Source: Strongylocentrotus purpuratus
Lineage: Eukaryota; Echinodermata; Echinoidea; Camarodonta; Strongylocentrotidae
Assembly (NCBI RefSeq): GCF_000002235.5
Contig: NW_022145611.1
Coordinates: 372,001-436,000, forward strand
DNA: 64,000 nt
Reading direction: 5' to 3'
Below the pieces are notes generated by a model. The model ran no database searches and had not been told where the DNA came from. It was given only the letters and a program-made list of their open reading frames with translations. Below are positions 55,201-61,200 of the stretch, piece after piece. The position numbers and the translations under genes were made by a program. Every line of letters begins with the position of its first letter. Positions within the stretch are counted from its first letter, which is position 1.

Positions 55201-58200
55201 TAGAGACCGTACGAGACATGGTGGTGGTGTGGCTGTATATATATATCCAAGAGGTTCAATTATAAAAGAAGGGATGATTTGATTTCATCTACTTTAGAAT
55301 GCCTTTGGTTTGAATTGCATTACCCAAATAAGTCTCCCATCCTGGTTGGTGAATTTTACAGACCTCCAAATTCTCACGTTGATTTCTTTGAAGAATTAGA
55401 CGGAAATTTGGACTCTGCTCTCTCGGAAGATATGAGCTGTATTATTTTAGGTGATTTCAATTGTAATTGTATGCCACACCAACTTGATCTGAATGCTGAA
55501 AAGTTAATGTTTTATACAAATATGTACGGGCTAAGTCAGCTAATTGATACTGCCACAAGAGTTACAAATACCTCTTCTACTTTAATTGATTTGATATTTG
55601 TATCAGACAAGGAACTTTACAATGAATGGGGAATATTTGAAACTAGCATAAGTGATCATTATTTGGTGTATACGGTTCGCGATTTTAGTGCAAAGATCCA
55701 TAACAAATCTGAATATGCAGAATTTCGCTCGTTTAAAAATCTTGACGAGGGGAAATTTTACAGTGAATTGAGAAGTACTCCTTGGCAGGTCATAAAAAAT
55801 ATAGATAATGTTGATGTTGCGTGGGATATGTGGTTGACTCTATTCAATAATATAATCAACAAGCACATACCAGTTTGTAAAAAGCGGATAAGAAAAAAGG
55901 CATGTCCATGGATATCTGACGAGATTGTTAAGCTTATGACGGAACGTGATAAAGTTCTCAAAGCTGCTAAAGCTAACAAAAGTGATGATCTTCGGGACAC
56001 CTACAAATATCTAAAGAATACAGTTATTCATCTCATGAGGAAAAGAAAAAGAGAATATAATGCAGACCAGATCTCACAAAATCATAACAATAGTAAGCAA
56101 ATGTGGAGATGTTTGAGAAACCTGGTCCCTAAGTCATTACCTATATCTCCCAATAGCATAAATGTTGATGGTGCTAATGTGTCAGACAATGCAAATATTG
56201 CTGAAGCTTTTAATGACTTTTTCATTTCTAATGCTACTACGATTACAAAGGACCTGCAAAGGAATAAGTCTCAACTGAGAGTAGACGAGGACAATAATAT
56301 TGGTCCAACTCATTCGCAATTTAATTTGAATTTGATTACTGAGGATTTTGTATTGAAACAGATTGATAATCTGAGTATAGATAAAGCAACTGGTGAAGAT
56401 CACATCAGCTGTAAACTTTTAAAGATGACGAAGAATGTTATCGCAGAGTCTCTTTGTGATATCATTAACAAATCCCTGTCTACAGGAGTTGTTCCACGTG
56501 AATGGAAAAAGGCTCGGGTAGTACCAATATTCAAATCTGGAGATATTTCTTCTTTGAATAATTACCGCCCCATTTCAATATTACCTATCGTGAGTAAAAT
56601 TATAGAAAGGGCCGTCCACCAACAACTCAGTGAATTCTTGGACGTGAATCAATTATTACACCCTAATCAGTCTGGATTTAGACCTAAACATTCAACAGCT
56701 ACTGCCCTTGCAAAACTTGTAAATCAATGGTCGTTAAATATTGATAACAAAGAAATTTCTGGAGTTGCCTTCATAGATCTTCGTAAGGCTTTTGATACTG
56801 TTGACCATGAGCTACTTCTACATAAACTAGCTTGTATAGGTTGTAGTAATAGGACTATTTATTGGTTCAAATCATATTTAGGGGATCGACAACAAGTGAC
56901 CCAATTCAAAGGAGCCAAGTCGCATCCATCAACCATCAAATTAGGTGTGCCACAAGGTTCAATTCTTGGTCCCCTTTTATTTTCAATATATGTTAATAGT
57001 CTACCTGAATGTACTCCTGAAGGTATCATAGATATGTATGCTGACGATACTACACTTACCATCAGTGCAAATGATGCAACTGTTGTGGAAGAAAAATTAA
57101 CTTTTGCGTTAAACAGAGGCATGGATTAAGGAAAATCGTCTTGTTCTTAACACTGAAAAAACTTGTGTCATGTTAATAGGCTCTCCTGCTAATCTCAAGA
57201 AAATTGAATCTTTCACCATTTTATTAAACGGCAATTTCATCAAAAGAGTTCAATTCACCAAATGCTTAGGACTTTTGATAGATGAAGAATTGAAATGGTC
57301 TAAACAAATCGAAAACGTAAGTAAACTTACCCAGAAAAACATTAGCATGATAAAGAGAGCAAAGAGTTTTTTGCCTCAAAAATCCTTAAAGTTACTAGTG
57401 TTGCCACGATTAGATTACTGCTCTGTTGTATGGTCGAACCGATTTCATTCTCATACAACTAAGCTGCAAAAAATTCAAAAGAGGGCTGCAAGAATAATAT
57501 TGAACAAGACATATGACACACCATCGGCTGATTTGTTCACAAGTCTTAAATGGATGACACTAGACAAGCGGTTTGAGTTAAGTCGCGTTATGATGATATA
57601 TAAATGCGTTCATAACTTAGCACCTTCTTACCTTCAGGTAATGATGTACATGAGCATCATACAAGGCAAATAGACAGTGGATGTTTACGTGTGCCTAGAT
57701 TTCACACTGATTGTTATAAGTGTAGCCCAATTGTTTCTTCCATATTTGAACGGAATAAGCTAGATAATTCATTGAGAACGGCTTCCTCTGTCAATTCATT
57801 TAAGAGATTGTTTAAACAAAGTTGTAATTTGTGAATGGCTCAGCCGTACATACATGCATGTTCTGTAATATTTACATGACTTATTCACATAATTGCGACT
57901 TAATTAATATTTTCCTATTGACATTATCGTTAACTAGGTTAATGATTATGTTTATTTTGCAAACAAGTATTATTTTTGAAACTGTTCTGTATAAATGTTA
58001 TAAACGATGTAAATATGTTCATTCAGGGCCCCATGGAAGACCACTACTTGTTGGTGAATGGGCTACCCTGTCAAAAGATTAGAAATAAATAAATAAATAA
58101 ATAAAAAAATCTTTAAGTTTAATCAAAAATTTACAAAATATCAATCTTGCTGTTAACGTGATGTACTCAATCTAACTGATGAGTACTTTCTTGATAATAC

Positions 58201-61200
58201 ACTGTAGTTGCATTTATACTGCAGACATAACCTCTGAGAGCATATTAACTATTCTTATTACCCTGGCTTTAGCCAAGCTGCCCAAAGGTGCTAACATGTT
58301 CAAGGAATTTAGACATTCTAGGTACCCATTTACTAAACCTGGGTTGAGAGTGAAAAATGTAGATTAATGTAAAGCCAAAGTTCATTGTTGTCATGGTCGG
58401 GACTTGATCTACTAACGCTTTGATCCACAATCTATGTATTCAGTTGACCAATACACCTCTTATACAAACAAAATAGTATTCAAATTGTTCACATGTGATC
58501 TTCTATATATGAATATTGAATGATCGACTCACCTTGCACCTCTGGAGTTCCCTCTGTAGTTCTTCATACTGCGTTGGTAGCGGTTTATCCAACATGCTAT
58601 GTGCACCTCTAAGCCAAGCCTGAAGATCATCGATGATACTTTCTCCCTCCTCCCATCTACCTAGGATCTCTGTTAGCTTGTTGTCCTGTTTCCTGAGTCG
58701 ACTGGTCAACCAGTGCCATCGGTTCTGAATCTCCATTAGCTGGTTGCGGAGATCATCACCAGCCATCCGGTCAGAGTTTCGTAGAAGGGATTTACCAGCT
58801 TCATTGAGAGAGAGGTAGCTACCTTCTTGGACACTCACTAGCTTCTGAGTCATCTGAGAATGAAAAGAGGTGAGAGAGAGAGAGAGACATAGAAAGACAG
58901 AGATGAATTCTTAATCTGTGATGTAAGGGCTCTCGAAATTAAATCTGTACGAGAGCTGAGAAAGTATTCTGCTGACATACAACTACATCATGAAAAGAAA
59001 AAAACTGTTATCAAGCATTGTGCAAGATGAACCTTCACAGTACAAAAGGTGTTTTTAAAATCCTCCTCCTCCTCCTCACTATCATTTTTTTACCTTTGTC
59101 TGTTCATGGAGTCCTCTGAGTGCCTGGAGAGGGGCTGTAGTGATACGATAACCTGTCACTTCAGCTTCCATGTCTCTGAACCATTCATTCATCTTGGCTA
59201 ACGATGTCCTGTAGGACTGCCAATCCCTAGAACAATATTAAAATGCAATTTAGATTCAAACCAATCACACAAACACAAAGAAAAGGCAATACATAATTTG
59301 CTTTGCTGTCAGTCAGTAAGTGGTACATGTATCAATTAAACCAAAGCAATTATATGAAAGAGTGAACTATGAACCAACTCTTTATCAAAGAAGTGATATC
59401 CTTCTTCTCTTGCTCTATCTTCTCTCTATTCGTTCTTAAAGTCTTAGATGGCTGCCTCTTCATGTTCATCCCCTTACTTTTCCTCTCCGATCCTTTCTCA
59501 TGCATTGGTGCACCCCCTCTCTATCCTCTTCCCTTATGTTATTACGTCTCTCATATATCTACAAATCATGTGAATGCGTATCTGGTGCTCTATAGAGTCA
59601 AAGCAATTGGACAACAAAGTAGTTCTACTGCTAAAGAAGAAGAGTAAACTATCTACATGAATTCGCACCATCCCTCCAAACTAAAGCATTCCCACAAATC
59701 ATCAATACTGCTTTAGATTACGTCACCAGTTCACTTGAAAGTGTATCAATATCACGTAAAAAAAAAGAATTTGTGTACAACTAGAATGCATTAGTCAACC
59801 TAAGATAACTTTAACCGGCATTCTATAGGTAAACGGAGAGTGAGCATGAAGAAAACTAGATGGACCTTCGACCGCGCGCAGTCGAAAATGATGCCTCTGC
59901 CATGGAGCAATTTAACAAACCAAAACAGAAGCGAGCTGATTTTGCATACATAATGAGCCCTGTGACCTTTGACATCATGACCCCAAAATCTAATCAGTTC
60001 ATTGGCTCTGCAAAGTACATACATCACCCAAGTTTGATAGGAATTGAACAATGGGTTCTTGTGATAACGCAATCACAACCTGAAAACATAATGGCCCAAA
60101 TTCACAAAGGAGATTTACATTTAACCCAGGCTAAATCTATCCCACGGTTTAAACCTTGCTCGGTATTCACAAAGCGAGGTTTACATCCCATGGTCTAAAT
60201 CTAACCCACGGTTTAACCCACGATTTAAGCATGCCTAAGAGAGCAAACAAGGGAAAAGCTCTCGGCGGTCTCGCCTGCATTACGCAATTCGATATGATCG
60301 AAAATTGAAGTTGGAACATTATTTATAGGAAGGGTGGCCCATTAAAAGGCCCCAAAAAATGAACTACCCAAAGGTTGATATTTAAAAACTAGATATCTTT
60401 GAAACATTGATATTTCCACCTTTCAATTAACATCAAATACTCCACTTTTGAAATTGATCATGTCTGGTGACGTGGAGCATAATCCGGGACCTGAACATTC
60501 AAATTCGTTACGTCATACACTCAATTGTCTACTACTAAGTGCCTGTTCCCTTGGTAATAAACTGAATGACCTAAAAGTGAGAGTTACTTCCGATGAAATA
60601 GATGGATGAACTCTGATTCCTGTGATGGTGAAATTCGTAAAGACCGCAATCACAACGGAGGAGGTGTACTTCTTGCATGAAAACAATTCACCGCCCCGAG
60701 TTTGCTTAAGTCTTGCCAGTATCATTCTTTGAGTATTTAAATAGAGGAACAGCTGAAAAGTCTTTTATCTATTCACACATTGAAAGGTAATTGTTATAAC
60801 TTTCACTGAATGTGCATATATTAAGATGCATGGTGAGAAATCAATTGTTCAGGCAATGATTATTTATCAGCTCATCATGTTTATGCATAAGTCACAAAAA
60901 ATGTTGGTGAGGAGGGGATAAGTTGTACTAACTGTCCTAAAAACTCTTTATCTGTTGGTAAGGTATATATGGAGGAGACTACACTGTTCACATGCAGGGC
61001 CAGATCATCAGTTGGGGGGAAAATGTCACAGTTCCATGTTAGTAGTTTTCTGCTGGCATGGATCTCCCCTGGTTCTCCCCCGGTGGCATTTTTCAAATAT
61101 GATAAATCAAAATGTATTAAAGCTCTCAAAATATCTTGAGTATTTCTCTCTCCGTTTAACCATTATTTTTGTGCATTTGTTAGATGTGTATTTTTTTTGA

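Larger units (their letters stand above)
50660..58108 (+). mobile_element. Non-LTR retrotransposon (CR1/L2-like superclade), inactive, interrupted
   Basis: Order: AT-rich 5' region, ORF1 from 51042 (SAP domain, repeats, SGNH domain), ORF2 (54950-57834, endonuclease plus reverse transcriptase), a short 3' UTR and a (AAAT)n tail (58083-58108). ORF1 is split by a 2,450-bp TIR element. Sense orientation is opposite to SYNE1. ORF2 has at least three frameshifts. The 5' boundary is a guess, placed after the TTAA MITE. Confidence 0.88.

Noticed and set aside
58533..58853. Separate gene starting at the ATG of 58853
   Set aside because: The ATG follows a CAG acceptor and the frame continues from exon 4; it is an internal methionine of SYNE1.
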